DNA of 64,000 nucleotides from Anthonomus grandis grandis (lineage: Eukaryota > Arthropoda > Insecta > Coleoptera > Curculionidae): NCBI RefSeq assembly GCF_022605725.1, contig NC_065547.1, positions 9,217,167-9,281,166 on the forward strand, given 5' to 3'. Below, in pieces: positions 31,370 to 44,000 of this stretch. Both the position numbers and the translations under genes were made by a program. The first letter of the stretch is position 1. The number at the start of each line of letters is the position of its first letter. The notes beneath the pieces were generated by a model, which saw only the letters and a list, made by a program, of their open reading frames with translations, was not told the origin of the DNA and made no database searches.

Positions 31370-31626
31370 CTCAGGCAAGGTTAAAAGGTTAAAACGGCTA
31401 AAAATCAATAAAAATTACATATTATAGATGAGAATGGGACCAAACATGGATTTTCAGGAATTGGAACCGCAGAAAACTGAGAAAGTTCTCAGTTCTTGTT
31501 TACAAAACAATTATCGTATTGTCGTACTAATGTAATTTTAAAGTTTTTGTAAATCCCATTCTCATGTATCTTAATATGCCATTTTTTATTGATTTTAGTC
31601 GTTTTAACCTTTTAATTTTGTCTGAG
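31370..31626. mobile_element. Fold-back (long inverted repeat) element
   Basis: Two arms of about 70 bases (31370-31439 and 31554-31626) are reverse complements at about 85% or better by eye, sharing CTCAG at the outer ends and GAGAATGGGA at the inner ends. The 114-base loop contains a smaller perfect 9-bp hairpin at 31475-31494 (AACTGAGAA, AG, TTCTCAGTT). It has no coding capacity. Confidence 0.75.
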
Positions 31627-32154
31627 TAAGAAAAAATAAAATTTAAACAATGGTTTATAAACTAAGCAAGTTGGTATTGGCCACCGTTATCTGATACTCC
31701 CTGTATAAAAAGTTTTTATGAAAAAAAATGCGCAACTATAAAAACCAATCGACGTGTTCGAGCGTTTTTTCCAACACGCTCCCGTCTATTTATTAGCTAA
31801 TTTATTCCATTTGGCTGACACACTGTATAATGCCTTGGATCCTTATTTTAGAAATATCAGTTCAAGAGTTCTTAGGTCTGAGTTTAAAATTTATTTGTTT
31901 AATTTGCAAAATACTTAATAAAATACTTTATGTATATACTTATGTAAACAGATTTATATATCTATGTAATGTATATGCATGTTTAATAAAAGACGATTTA
32001 TTATTATTATTATAATTATAATAATAGGAACATAATTTCATAATATCATAAAATTTTGAAGCATAATTTCACACATAATCATAAATACATGAATAATGTG
32101 TAATATAATGGAATATTATTTATAATAATTTAATAATTTAGGTTTTTTTTTAAT
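31627..32154. other. Unassigned AT-rich sequence with TTA/ATA microsatellite
   Basis: No gene was recognised. A short ATT/ATA-rich simple repeat lies at about 32000-32035. Confidence 0.4.
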
Positions 32155-32477
32155 AGAACTACTATATTTTTTCCGAAATGGGAGTCTCATTTGACTCTCT
32201 TTTTAAACCTAAAAGTATTTTGCCCTAGAATGCGACGTTGCGATTGAGTTATCAACAATTATTAAAAGAAATTTTCAAGAAAATCAATGTTTCACTTAAA
32301 TTTAAATATTTACCACCGACGTTTTGAAAAATCTATGTAGAGTCTTTGGCTAAGTTGATTTTATCTTTCGAAATTTCAAAATTTATTTCTTCTTATATGG
32401 GATGATTAAAATTGTTACCAAAATAATGATATTTTCAGTTCAATTTTGCGAAATTTTTTCAAATGGAACACCCTGTA
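32155..32477 (-). mobile_element. Short mariner-like non-autonomous repeat, copy 1
   Basis: Read on the minus strand it begins TACAGGGTGTTC at 32477. It is similar along its length to 37127-37405 on the plus strand, sharing AATGTTTCACTTAAAT and TTTTTTCCGAAATGGGAGT-like blocks. No coding frame. The inner boundary at about 32155 is estimated from where similarity fades. Confidence 0.6.
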
Positions 32478-32478
32478 T

Positions 32479-33340
32479 TTAGTAAATCGTTTTGATAGAA
32501 CATTCTTTTATCTTTAATTTGATATCAATACATTTATTACTAAAATGATAATTTGTCCACACAAGAAGAAATCCAGAAGCGTTAATTCCGGTGACCTGGG
32601 AGGCCATCCAGTAGGACCTATTTAATTCATCTATTACCAAATAGGTGTATGATATGTTCCCTGACATTTGCACTGAAGTGAACTGCTGCACCATTCAACT
32701 GTAGCCACATCTGAAGCCTTACAAATTCGGGAAGCGCGGAAAATCTTCTCTTAAGAAATTTAGAAAAACTTTTCCTGTTACACGATTTTCAAAAAAGTAT
32801 GGACCAATAACAAAATCATGTATTATTGTACCCAAACATTGATGCTCCATCTGTGTTGAAAATTATTGATAAAAACTCGATGGGGCTTTTCTGTGTCGTA
32901 AAAATGAAAGTTATGTCGGTTCACAAAATCATTTCTAGGAAACGTACATTCATCATTGAAAGGCACAAATTTAAAAAAAATCTCGTTTTCTGCTGCTTGA
33001 TTTTGTGCCCAGTGTCAAAAAATTATTCTTTTTTCAAAATCTATTATTTTTGGCAAGTTCTCTTAATTGCGCATGATAGGAATTATATTTGTTTTTCTTG
33101 GGACATTTTTTCACGGACAATTTCTGTATTTCTAAGTTCTCACTTGGTTGTAATTTAAGAACTAATTTCCGGTGTTGCAACGACCGACAGGTGATTACCA
33201 AATGGTATTCTTCATTTAAAACTGTTTTCGTTCTGATTTGCTTTTTGTACTCTACGCTTCCAGTACGCTCGAATTGTTCTTTTAATTTCGTCAACACTCT
33301 ATCATTAGGATGTCGGTTGTTACAAAATTTTTCCTAATAA
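32479..33340 (-). pseudogene. Mariner-like (Tc1/mariner superfamily) transposase remnant
   Basis: Minus-strand blocks are LTKLKEQFERTGSVEYKK (helix-turn-helix part), NKYNSYHAQLRELA, VPFNDECTF with the first catalytic Asp (about 32965), VNRHNFHFY, QHRWSINVW (about 32860), HDFVIGPYFFENRVTGKVFLNFL, a degraded GAPPH-like block and SYWMASQVTGINASGFLLVW, where the second Asp of the usual PRSPDLNP motif is lost. Stops and shifts are frequent. A different copy of the same superfamily begins at 63205. Confidence 0.7.
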
Positions 33341-33964
33341 ACCTTTGAAGCCAAAAAATATTTCACAAGGCATTCACCGTATGTAAATCATATTTACTAA
33401 TTCTCACTGATAGTAATTTATTGCGCCACAAATTTACTTAATATGAATAATAAGTAAACATTATAATTGGCATGCGTCAAACAATAAATGAATTATGGCC
33501 AACTTTATACTTGTAAGAAAAAAAGTCTTATTTTTAAACAAGATTTAATTACAACTTTTATTACAACTTATTAAAACTTATTACAACTATTCATTTTTTT
33601 CCTTACTAAAACGTGTTCGAAATAGAATTGAACAGAGTGACAAAACGCTTATGTTACTCTGATTCTGTGGCGTTAACTTTACAGTGTTACTATTTTGCCA
33701 AGAGTTTGCAGACGGTAGCTCAGAATTATTGGAGGCTTGGGCAAAGTTTACTGAATAAAATACAAGTTGCTTCACTCGGCTCCACGCGCCGAATTACCTA
33801 TTCACCGCCCCTCACTTCATTTGCCGGGCGACGCTCCTACAATCAAATCTGTTGGGTTACACAGTGAGTAGAGTTTTAATCGTTTTGATGTGCGAGCGTT
33901 TTATTACTAGTTGTACCGGGTGGACTCAGTGGACTGGCAAATTATTATAATTTTATATATTAAA
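33341..33964. other. Unassigned sequence upstream of the P-like gene
   Basis: No motif recognised. The last 150 bases are less AT-rich and may hold the promoter and left terminus of the P-like element, but no inverted repeat partner is present. Confidence 0.35.
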
Positions 33965-35552
33965 ATGTCGACTTATTGTTCGGTAGACAGTTGTTTTACA
34001 AAGCGTGGAAGTGGTTTATTGTTTTTTAGATGTCCGAAAAATGAAAATAGGTAAGTACATTGGAATTAGTTGTTTATTAAAGTCATGATTGCATTCCTAG
34101 TTACTTTATGATCTGGTTCCTGTTTCTTTTTTAAATTAATATAAAAAATGGATTATAGGTGCTGGAAAGGTATTTTAGGATTTACTGGCGAACATAGATA
34201 TGCCGATCTTACTCCGGAACAATGTTATAAAAGGGTTAATATCTGTAGCTTGCATTTTGCGGAAAGCAGTTTTACGTCCCCTTCAAATCAACGTCTTAGA
34301 CCCGACGCAATTCCTACATTGTTCCTGGACCAGAGCATCGACAAGTATGTTTTATGTTTTCTTCTAATTTGTGCACCTATAATGGCAATATGTATTATAG
34401 AAGGTACCTTTAATATTTGCAATTTTTTGGTGTATAGGGAAATCAGAATTATTTACAAATTTACGTACTATTTTTCCAGGCACAGATAATTCTAACATCA
34501 TTGCAAGTCACACATTAAGGAAGGAATTCAGTGACGCTTCCGTGCAAACTGACACTCCGATGCAGGTTAATGTTTCTGTCCAGACGGATGTATGTAATAA
34601 TAATAGGTAAGTGAAAGAATCGGCACTGTGAACTTTTTTATAATATGCAAAACAATTATACTTGCACTATACTCAAATGTTTTACTTAAAGTACAATAAA
34701 AATTAAGAAAAACCTAGTAATTTAATAATGAATACGACGCTACCCCTATAATAGTTTTTTAGCTCCTGAGTAAAAAAATCTATATTTTTTGTTAGGTTTT
34801 ATTATTTCAGTTTGGGTAAAGTTCAATAAATTCCAAAAAACATTACCTTAAATTTTTTTTAATTATTTTGATCTTGTTTTAAGTTAAATTTTAATGTTGT
34901 ATTAAAACAGGTATCGTATATCTAAAATAAATTTTACTTTCAAGATAAGTTCTGTCAAACGTCAATGAAGATTTCGGCAATGACTCCAAGAAAAATTCAA
35001 TTAAGAAAAGAAATTAAAACTCTGGAAAAGGAAGGCTCTCACGCAAAAAGTTCCCTGGAAGTAGGAGTTACTTTGGACGATGTTCAAAAATTCCTAGATG
35101 ACAACTACCCAGCAGATTCTTGTGCATTCCTTAAGAGTCAGCTATCTCTTCTGAAGAAGTCTCTTCAGGGAAGCAGTTACACAAATGAATATAAACAATT
35201 TGCTATGAGTTTATACCTTGTTGGACCAAAAGCCTATGAAAAAATGTCGTCCGTTTGTCATTTGCCGTCAAAGTCCACTCTTCAACGTTTCACAAAAAAC
35301 TGGCCAATAAATCCAGGATTTAATGATTTTATTTTTCGATTAACAGAATTGAAATCGCGTTTTTTAAATGACAAAGCAAAAGACTGTTTTTTATGTATAG
35401 ATGAGATGTCCATTAAGTCACATCTATATTACAATATCTCAAGTGACAAGGTAGTTGGTTTCCAGGAAGTTTTGAGAGGAAACACTACAGATATTGCCAG
35501 CAACGTTTTGGTTCTAATAGCCCGGGGTATTTCAACTAGTTGGATTGAATAA
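33965..35552 (+). pseudogene. P-element-type transposase, 5' half (THAP domain, first catalytic Asp), truncated
   Basis: Exon 1 (33965-34050, donor GTAAGT) encodes MSTYCSVDSCFTKRGSGLLF, the start of a THAP C2CH zinc finger. Exon 2 (from 34159, acceptor TTATAG) completes it with RCWKGILGF, ICSLHFAESSF and RLRPDAIPTLF. A third exon (after TTTCCAG, about 34485-34606) is Ser/Thr-rich. The last exon (about 34965-35552) has a coiled-coil-like stretch, SLYLVGPKAYEKMSSV, LPSKSTLQRF and CFLCIDEMSIKSHLYYN, matching the first acidic motif of P/THAP9 transposases, then TDIASNVLVLIARGIS. Homology stops at TAA 35550. The GTP-binding and remaining catalytic parts are missing. One exon junction does not keep phase, so it is called a pseudogene. 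Confidence 0.8.
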
Positions 35553-37126
35553 AATGTATTTTATTCGGTAAACTTTGGCTTGGGATTGTTCTAAGGTTTA
35601 CTAGGTTTACTTATGTCTGGCTATTAAAGAATCTAAACTTGATTATAACTATTAAATAAGAGGGCGCCACTTAGTTTTTTTTTATAAATGAAAGAAAACT
35701 AAGAAAAATACTTGGTATATAGGTTTCAATTAACAATTAAATGATCCTGGATAAGGTAGATTTAAAGAGGCAAAAAAATCTCAACAATACAACCAAATTA
35801 TATTTACATCAAAGATATCTACACACTTCATGGTCTAATCTGATAAATGTTAATAATTTGCTAAGAATTAAAATATGAATTATGTTGATATGGTTAAAAT
35901 AAGTTTGACAAAAGTAACATTTAAATTATGATTTCGCTACTAGGTAGATTTCAGCACTTGAAAAATAAATTGCAATTATTAAAATTTTTAGTATATATTT
36001 GTATTACGCAGGAGAAAGTTCATGAACCTTTTTACCTAAGGCATATCAATCTTTTTACCTAAGGCCTTAACCGTGTTATATCTACTTAACCACCAAAAAG
36101 GGTACTGAAAAATACTGAACAAAAAATAACTAATATTATAGATAAGAAATTGACGCATTAAATTATGACATTGATTAAATATTTGTAACGATAAATTGAA
36201 ATAAAAGGTATATTAATAAAAATTTAAATAAGTGGAATAAACTGGCCTGTATATTCCTCCAAGAAATGAACGGCTAGCCTTCAAAACCGAGGCTGTGAAT
36301 GTATGCCATTTGTAGCTCAGCTATCCGGACTGGGAATCTCTAACTCTGGCTCCAATTCCACCGCTTTCAGCAATTTCCCGGGGAAATCAAAAGCCTGCAA
36401 CCATTAAAAATTGAAAAAAAATAAAGAGGAAAACATAAAAGTAAAATCCTTGCTAAGTTTCATTATCTATCCATCAAAATCTTGGGCATCCTGCACCAGA
36501 ATTATGAAATAAACGGTTCCCTAAAGGAACAAGATTAAGGATTATAAATTATAAACCATATTGGCCACTGCCTGCTTCACAAACTTCAAAAATAAAAAAA
36601 CTGGCCTTTTACGTACGCTCCTACCTGCAACACGGGAACAAGTCGTCGAAAAATGGACGCAGTACCGACTAAATCAATAACGACCCCACCTGTCGCCTGA
36701 GCTGTCAATATCAGCTAATCAGAGAAAATATTAATTATGACCAATCAGAGAAGTTTCGGACCGTCAACAGAAAGCATGGATAATTCAACCAGGAGAGTGA
36801 TGCGTACAGTAGTAATCTGTCATTGACAGTGTGAATTTAAAGAAATATGAATAAAAGAAGTTGACTGAAATTATTAATGTAATTATTGAAATTAATGAAA
36901 TGTCCATGAAGCGTTAGTGAACATAAGGAATAGAAAAATAAAACACCTCAATTCCATAAAATATCTTTTAATTGTTTTCTATCGTAAGTTTTGTATATTT
37001 GCCTTTGAAAAATATGTGTCACTCTTCCTTTAAAAACAAATTTTGAGAAAACGGTTAGAGATAAAGGCAAACTTGTTGGTATCAAATTAAAGGTCAAAGA
37101 ATACTCTATCGAAGAGCGTCACTAGA
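35553..37126. other. Unassigned AT-rich sequence
   Basis: No gene or RNA recognised. A 14-base unit, CTTTTTACCTAAGG, is duplicated near 36030 and 36050. The stretch at 36600-36830 is less AT-rich and contains two ATCAGAGAA copies, but no promoter can be supported. Confidence 0.4.
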
Positions 37127-37405
37127 TACAGGGTGTTCTATTAAAAAAAATAGCGTAAAATTGAATTGAGAATGTCATTATTTGAGTAACGATAAAAATC
37201 CAATCCTAAAAAAGCCAATTTTTTAAAAAGATAAAAATCTTTTGTGGTAAATATTAATATTTAAGTGAAACATTAATTTTTGTGAAAAATTCTTTAAATT
37301 CTTTATAACCAGGCAACGTCGTTTTTTAGGGTAAAACTGCTTTAGGGTTAAAGAGGGAGTTAAATGGGACTGCCATTTCGGGAAAAAATTCAGGTGGTTC
37401 CATTT
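37127..37405 (+). mobile_element. Short mariner-like non-autonomous repeat, copy 2
   Basis: Starts TACAGGGTGTTC at 37127 and matches 32155-32477 in the opposite orientation. Shared blocks include the GTTTCACTTAAAT and CGAAATGG segments. It is non-coding. Confidence 0.6.
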
Positions 37406-38554
37406 ATAAAAAATATTCAAATCAAACTAATTTTAAAAAGTAGGCCTTCTAACTTAATCAAATTTGATTCCCCCTATTCAAGATTTTTTTCGTTTCAAGG
37501 TTTAGGCGCAATCGAGCACCGAAACACCATATATGTATCCACTAACAAAATTCTTATGCGGAATTATTAAAGTACCACAATGCATATTAAGTAATAAAGA
37601 AAAATAAACTATTTAAATATACTTCAATGAAGCGTAGATTCATGCTTTTTGAGTCAAAGCTCTACTAAAACCAAAATATTCTTAAACTCAACTATTAAAT
37701 TGAAAAATATTTCAAGTTCTGTAAAATTTGGTAATTTTAAAATTAGACTTACGTGAATATTGACAATGCAATTCATTCAGCGAGCTCCACCATGTATACA
37801 GCAAGGGATTGAGAGTACCATGAAAGAAAAATGTTTACGATTTACTGTACTGACCCATCTAATAAAGAGTAAGTTTACTCACCGGGGAACCTCGGTCCCC
37901 TTGATTCAGTCATGCCAACAACCATCAATATAGTTACTTTATGTTTGCTTATAATTTACATATATATCTTCTTTCTTCGACGGCTAGTGTCCCCTAAAAT
38001 AGTTAAGGCTACCCCAGACGCTCCACTGCCGCTAAGCAGTAAGCATCTCAACACTCGGAAACTAAGATAACATATACCGAGATCTTAGAATCCAAATGTG
38101 TCAATCGAGAAGACAAGTGAGGGCCCTCTATAACTCACAAGACCAACTCGAAGGAACTGCGTGCACAGAGGACATCCCTGTCGATTGCTACACAATCAAC
38201 CATAACCTGGTGATACCTCGCTAATCAGCGACAAACTCTGGTATACCATAAAACTCTAGCCATGGACTTATACAACAACAATATAAAAGATTACTCACAT
38301 GTCGACATGATTAACCTGTGCACAAAACAATTACAACCATTCTAATATCCACCTTGTGGACAAACACCACCACACCTGGTCAACTATGACCACTCTATAT
38401 ACATGGCTCTTTATAAGCCAAAGTGCTAGCACTCACTGCCTCTTTTACTTCCTTGGGTCTCTCCCAATCTCTGCTTATATTATTATTTATGTTTAGGGTA
38501 TAGATTTTTAAGGATGTAAGATAATTCTCGGGCGGTTGAGACACTTATAAATGA
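37406..38554. other. Unassigned sequence with a C-rich segment
   Basis: The segment 37870-38470 is richer in C on the plus strand than its surroundings and holds a TATATA/TTTATAAG context at about 38395-38415. It could be a solo LTR or another terminal repeat, but no second copy is in the window. Confidence 0.3.
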
Positions 38555-39625
38555 ATACAGGGTGTTTATAAAATATACGTTTATTAAATATAATAAATTA
38601 CTTTAGGATATTTTACAGTTCATTTATTTTGTTTCTTACTAATTGGATTTAGTAAAGCCATTATCAATTATTTACAATTAATTTAAAAAAATCTCTTACT
38701 CACTTACTATCTGGAGGGTCTTAAATAAAATTATTCTTCATCGACTCATAATCGTAAAATTCCAGCCTTTTACCAAACTTTTCTTTCGGATCCGCCCCGA
38801 ACTTTAAGTTTAGTTAAATAGAAAATTCCGAAATCTTTGAAGAGAAATCCGAAATTCTCAAAAAAAAAGATAATTTCCGTCAGCATTTATTACGATTCCA
38901 ATAAAAGTGTTTCCATCAAAGTGACGATTTTCGACGATAATTTGAATATATTAGCAAAGAGAGTTCGGTTTATCCCGCATAAGGGAACGTTTCCCGATAA
39001 AATCGTGATTGCATTCTAAAATCCCCATAAGGCACAAATTTATTTTGCATTATTTGCTTCGACGCTGGCATTCGATTTTATGTGATCGTGGGGGTGATTT
39101 ACCTGTAGCTATTTAACATCAAATTTATTACGTTCGTTGCAATATTTGATTAATTATACCTTCATTAATTGCTGTATATCATTGACTTTACATAATTAAT
39201 TAACAAAACAACTCATTTATCTGTTTATGCTTTAAAACACATTTTATGTTTGCGCATAAATTGTTCAATATATGGCCCTAGTATTTATTGTTCATTACGT
39301 TTGAATTTCAACGCACTCCCTTATTTTATTAAGCAAATAAATATAAACCATAACATGCGGTTGAATTATTAAATGTAATTAAAAATTTAGCGGCAAGATC
39401 AAATAAAAACGTGAGAGTCCCATGCGTTTTAAGTTGCTATAAAGCGCCCGTAAATATCGCGGTATTTTTAATTAAGTTTATAAGTAAGAGGTCGTAAGAT
39501 AACTTTGCTAAGAAGCGGTTTATTGACGTTATTAATTATTGTGAGAGGGCACTAGACGCATTTTATTATTCGAGACTATTGCATTTTTATGCCTCGACAT
39601 CTTTTCTTTTAAAACACCCTGGATA
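38555..39625. mobile_element. Possible non-autonomous mariner-like element with TACAGGGTGTTT ends
   Basis: ATACAGGGTGTTTATAAAA at 38555 and, reversed, ATCCAGGGTGTTTTAAAAG ending at 39625 could be the two termini of a 1.07 kb element with TA at the ends. There is no transposase. The pairing of these two ends is not certain. Confidence 0.35.
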
Positions 39626-40987
39626 TTACATAAATATACTGCAGAAACGACTTTATTTCTTCTAGGCACTTGAAGTTATTATTTACCTCTGGAACGTTAA
39701 AATTTTATTTTTTCAAGACATTAAAGGTTTTATTCTAAATAGTTAATATGATTTTCTTATTTTAGGTAGTTAAATTTGATAGTTATAGTTATTTTTCTAA
39801 ATGGTAACTCATTCCAGGCAGTTAAAGAGAAGTATTTCTTTTATTTCAGGCCCTTTAACGTAGTTTTCGCTTTTTCCAGGCTTTTTATAAGGTAAGTTTT
39901 AAATATTATTTCTAGCATCTAAAGTCATATTTAGATACTTTCAAATATTTTTTTTTCATTATTTCTATATACATTAAAAATTTGAACAAACAACCCGAAT
40001 TATAATTAAGTTTTATACGTTTTTTTCAAGTGGAGTTTAACGAGATTATTAAGAGCGTTTAAAGGTTATAGAAATACAGTTCTTTGAATTTTTTTTTGAT
40101 ATAGCGTGTATGCACTTGTACATAGCACTTAACAAAGTACAGCTTATAGTGTGAACATCAACTCAAAACATCCGTTTAAAAATTATTTGGAAGCCTGGTT
40201 GGTATTGCCGGAAATTTATAATAATAATTTTATTTTTTTCAAATGCTGTATTTATTTATTTATTATTCAATAGCAAGAACTAATAACAGAACATATATGT
40301 AAGAAAACACCGAGTTTTCGAAAAATCTTAAAATAAAACAGAACAAATTTCTCGGACTCGACATTATTTCTGAAGAGAAATAATGCGTCGCAGACGCTGT
40401 CTTAAATTCGAATGTCCCCTTTTCTTTTTAATAACAAAACTCTTACTTAAAACTTAAAACTAACACAGACACTCCGCATCCATAAATCGTCATCTATAAA
40501 GTGTCTCATAATGTCAAATAAATAAGGCTAATGGCTCGGGTGACGATTTTATGAAGAGGGCCCTATTGAGTTTCGAATCTAGCTGGTCTGGCACGGAATA
40601 TATTCTCACACGGCCAATCCTGACACTCAATTCGTTCTCGAATTGACACAAAAATCCAATGTTAACCTGGAACAACAAAACAAACGCCAGCCCAATTTTG
40701 CCAAAGTTAGTTTGGTTAACACTATTTAGTGTGGAAGCATATTATACGACACAAAAAAACAAGAACTTCGTCTTTCTTTTTAACATTCTTTTTCAAATTT
40801 CTTTTTAGCAAAGCGTGAAAGCTTTCAATGTTATAGCAACATCAGTGTGAAGCATAAGCTCTCAACGTAATTCAGACATTGTTGTAAAGCGTATAGGCTT
40901 TCACATAATTCGCAAAGCGTACAGCTTTCAACGTGAAAAAAAAAACAAAAAAACAAAAAATTAAAAAAAAAACACAAAAAAAAATTA
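39626..40987. other. Unassigned sequence with scattered short repeats
   Basis: Contains degenerate TTCCAGGCAGTT-like units (39660-39900) and four short near-palindromes of the type AAAGCGT..AGCTTTCA (40810-40945). A-rich simple sequence at 40937-40985. No coding feature. Confidence 0.4.
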
Positions 40988-41002
40988 TATTTTCCTTATA
41001 TA
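40988..41002 (+). repeat. Target-site duplication of the jockey/CR1-type copy, left
   Basis: TATTTTCCTTATATA, repeated exactly at 44017-44031. Confidence 0.85.
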
Positions 41003-44000
41003 AATAATAATAAATAAATAAATAAAAAGGCCTTTATTTTATACTCGGCGAAGGGCAGCATGCTGTTAACTTAACCGAGTACACATAAATATTACAATAA
41101 TATTATTACTATCACAAAAACACATAATTATTAGGTAGTTACTAATAGAAAATATACAGAAGACAAAAAAAAAATTAACTATAACTTACAAAGAAAAATA
41201 CAAATTTTACAGCTTAACGACTACTTGACATCATAATACGATATATATGCATGACCGATTTAACAATACAAATACTTATTAAAAAAATTAAATAGAACAA
41301 TAGAAATAAAACTTAAAAAAAAAAAAAACAATCCCAAAAAAGTTGAAATAAAATCATCCAGTTGACTGTTTAATTCTAAGTTATTACTTTATATTATTGC
41401 TATTTTTCTCGATATTTATTGTTGGCTTTCAATCAATATCTTTTTTAGGTTGTTTTTAAAGGATTGGAAAGACTTATCAGTACGGTGACTAATAATATAT
41501 TTATTTATTAGCTTTGAAGCACAGAAAGAAAATGATCTTTGAAAAATCGCAGTGCTATGTCGGGGGATATCAAATTTTAAAACCGTGCGTGTTGTTCGGT
41601 TATGTCTGGTAGTTCCTGTTTTAAGTTTATTTCGTAAGTAGGAGGGACTATTGTTTTTTAAAAGTTTGAATAGGAAACTGCAGTAATGAAGTTTTTCTCT
41701 ATTTTGCACATTAAGCCACTTCAATTCTTTTAGCTTGCAAGTTACATGATCCCTTCCTCTCAACCCATAAACAAAGCGAATGCAAGAGTTCTGTATTTTT
41801 TGCAGTTTGTACCTACTAGAAGCATCAAGACATGGTCCATAAACAAAATTAGAGTAATTACAATGTGATAAAATTAGAGCTTCACAAAGCTGCCTTTTTA
41901 GTGTAATACTTAATAGATCCTTACTTTTATACAAATTTCTCAGGGACATATATGCTCTTTGAACTACTTTAGATACTTGTGTTTTAAACCTCAAATTTGT
42001 ATCAAAAGTTACACCTAAGTTTTTGTGTTCTTTTAAATTCAGAATTTTTTCACTATCTATCACAAGATCACAGTTCATACGAGACCATGATGCCAAGGGG
42101 CCAATGTAAATTACAGCCGATTTTTTTGGGTTTAATTTTAAACCATTTTTTTTTGAATAATGGTGAATTGTATCTAAGCACTGACCCAATGATTGCATAG
42201 ATTCATCAACGTTATTCTTAGTAAACTGTTTATAAATTTGTGTATCATCACAGTATTGAGCCATACGACAGTCGCGAATTTTATTTTTTAGGTCATTTAT
42301 ATAAAGTATAAACAGCAAAGGGCCCAGAATGGATCCCTGGGGAACACCTCTTTTTAAATCGGCTGGCTCAGAGAACGAGTCTTCCACTCTTGTTATCTGG
42401 GATCTATTTGTAAGATAATTACGGCAAAAACGCACAGCTTTCGGTAAGAATCCGTAATAGGAGAGCTTCGCTAAAAGTAAGTTATGATGTAGAGTATCGA
42501 ATGCCTTGCTGAAATCTAACAGAACCAAAGCTGTCGTCTCACCCTTATCCCAAGCATCAATAATATCATCCAAGACTCCAAGAAGGGCTGAAGCAGTATT
42601 AAAGCCACGGCGAAACCCCGATTGCGTTTCCGAGAGCAAATTATTTTTCACGATATATTCAATCATCTGGTTGTATATGAGTTTCTCAAAAATCTTGGAC
42701 AATACAGAAAGTAGGCTTATTGGTCGTAAGTCAGAAAAGACATCCGGGTTAGAGACCTTAGGTAGCGGCAACACTATTGCCTTTTTCCACAAAGAGGGAA
42801 ATTTACCTATCTCGATGCAAGTATTAAAAATATGAGTTAGCACTGGAATGACACGAGGACAGCACATCTTAACCATTTCTAATGATATTTTATCAATGCC
42901 ACTGGCATTTGATTTTATTTGCGAAATAGCTTCATATACTCCTCCAGTATCCACCAGCTCCAGATCGAACCTTTGATCCGTGGCTCTTCTACCCAGGTAT
43001 TCCCGAATGGTGAAAGGTGCATGCTTATTAAAAAGTTGTGTAAGAATATGTGTAAAACACTGGACCTTATCATCTATTTCCGCAAAACTAAACACCTTAC
43101 CCCAATCTGCGGCGTTAAGATCAAGATCAAAAGCTGCCCTGTCGAAGCTCTTAAAATTTCTAAACGTAACAAACTTTGGGAAAATCTTTGGAGCATTAAT
43201 TGCAAGAGTGCAATAAATAAGTTGATGGTCAGAGTGCTCATGCATATCTCTATGTTCAACATTACCTATTAGTAGATTTTCATTTGACAGAATTATGACA
43301 TCAATTAAGCTAGCTTTTTCCTTTGAAAACCTAGTGGGATTCATTACTACTTGCTTAAAATTAAATGAGTCCAAGAGAAAATCAAATTGCTCATTAACAG
43401 ATTTATATTCTAGAAGGTTAATGTTGAGATCACCCATTATTATTGTTTCATCTACCATGGGAAGAATGTTTGAAATCGAGGTGTCTAAATGCTCTAACGC
43501 CCTAAGGACATTAAACTGAGGCGGACGATAAAAAACCCCAAATCCTAATTTAAGTTTGTTTATTTGTAAAATAAACCATTGTTGCTCAAAAATTTCTACT
43601 TGTTCCACCAATTCCACCTTATGGACCCTTAAACTTGACCTCACGTAAACGCCAACTCCCCCACCTCTAGTTTTTCTGTCCAGTCGCAAAAAGTTATATC
43701 CTACTATTTCGATCTCTTTATCTAAAATATTTTCTGAAAGCCAACTTTCCGTTACTCCTAGTATATCTAGGTTTAGAGTAGAAAGGATTAACTTTACTTC
43801 AACAACACTAGGTAGCAAGAAACGTATATTAACGTGGCCTACCTTTAAATTGTTAAAACTGTTTTTAGCCATTTAAAAAACAAATAAAATAAAAATATAA
43901 AAGGAATCCAAAAGTACAATAAATAAAATAATTAAGTAAAAATAATAAGTTATAAGTTAAAAATAATAATTAAGTACAATAAATAAATTAATTAAATAAT

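Noticed and set aside
36290..36370. tRNA-like sequence (GTAGCTCAGCTATCCGGACTGGG)
   Set aside because: Only a D-arm-like string is present. No matching acceptor stem, anticodon arm or TTCAAATC-type B box could be found at the right distances.
37870..38470. Solo LTR with TATA box
   Set aside because: No second copy, no TG...CA ends with a target duplication, and no gag-pol nearby. Kept only as an unassigned C-rich segment.
38837..39019. Small 60-codon gene
   Set aside because: No domain, AT-driven composition, and it lies inside a possible non-autonomous element. Nothing supports a real start or promoter.
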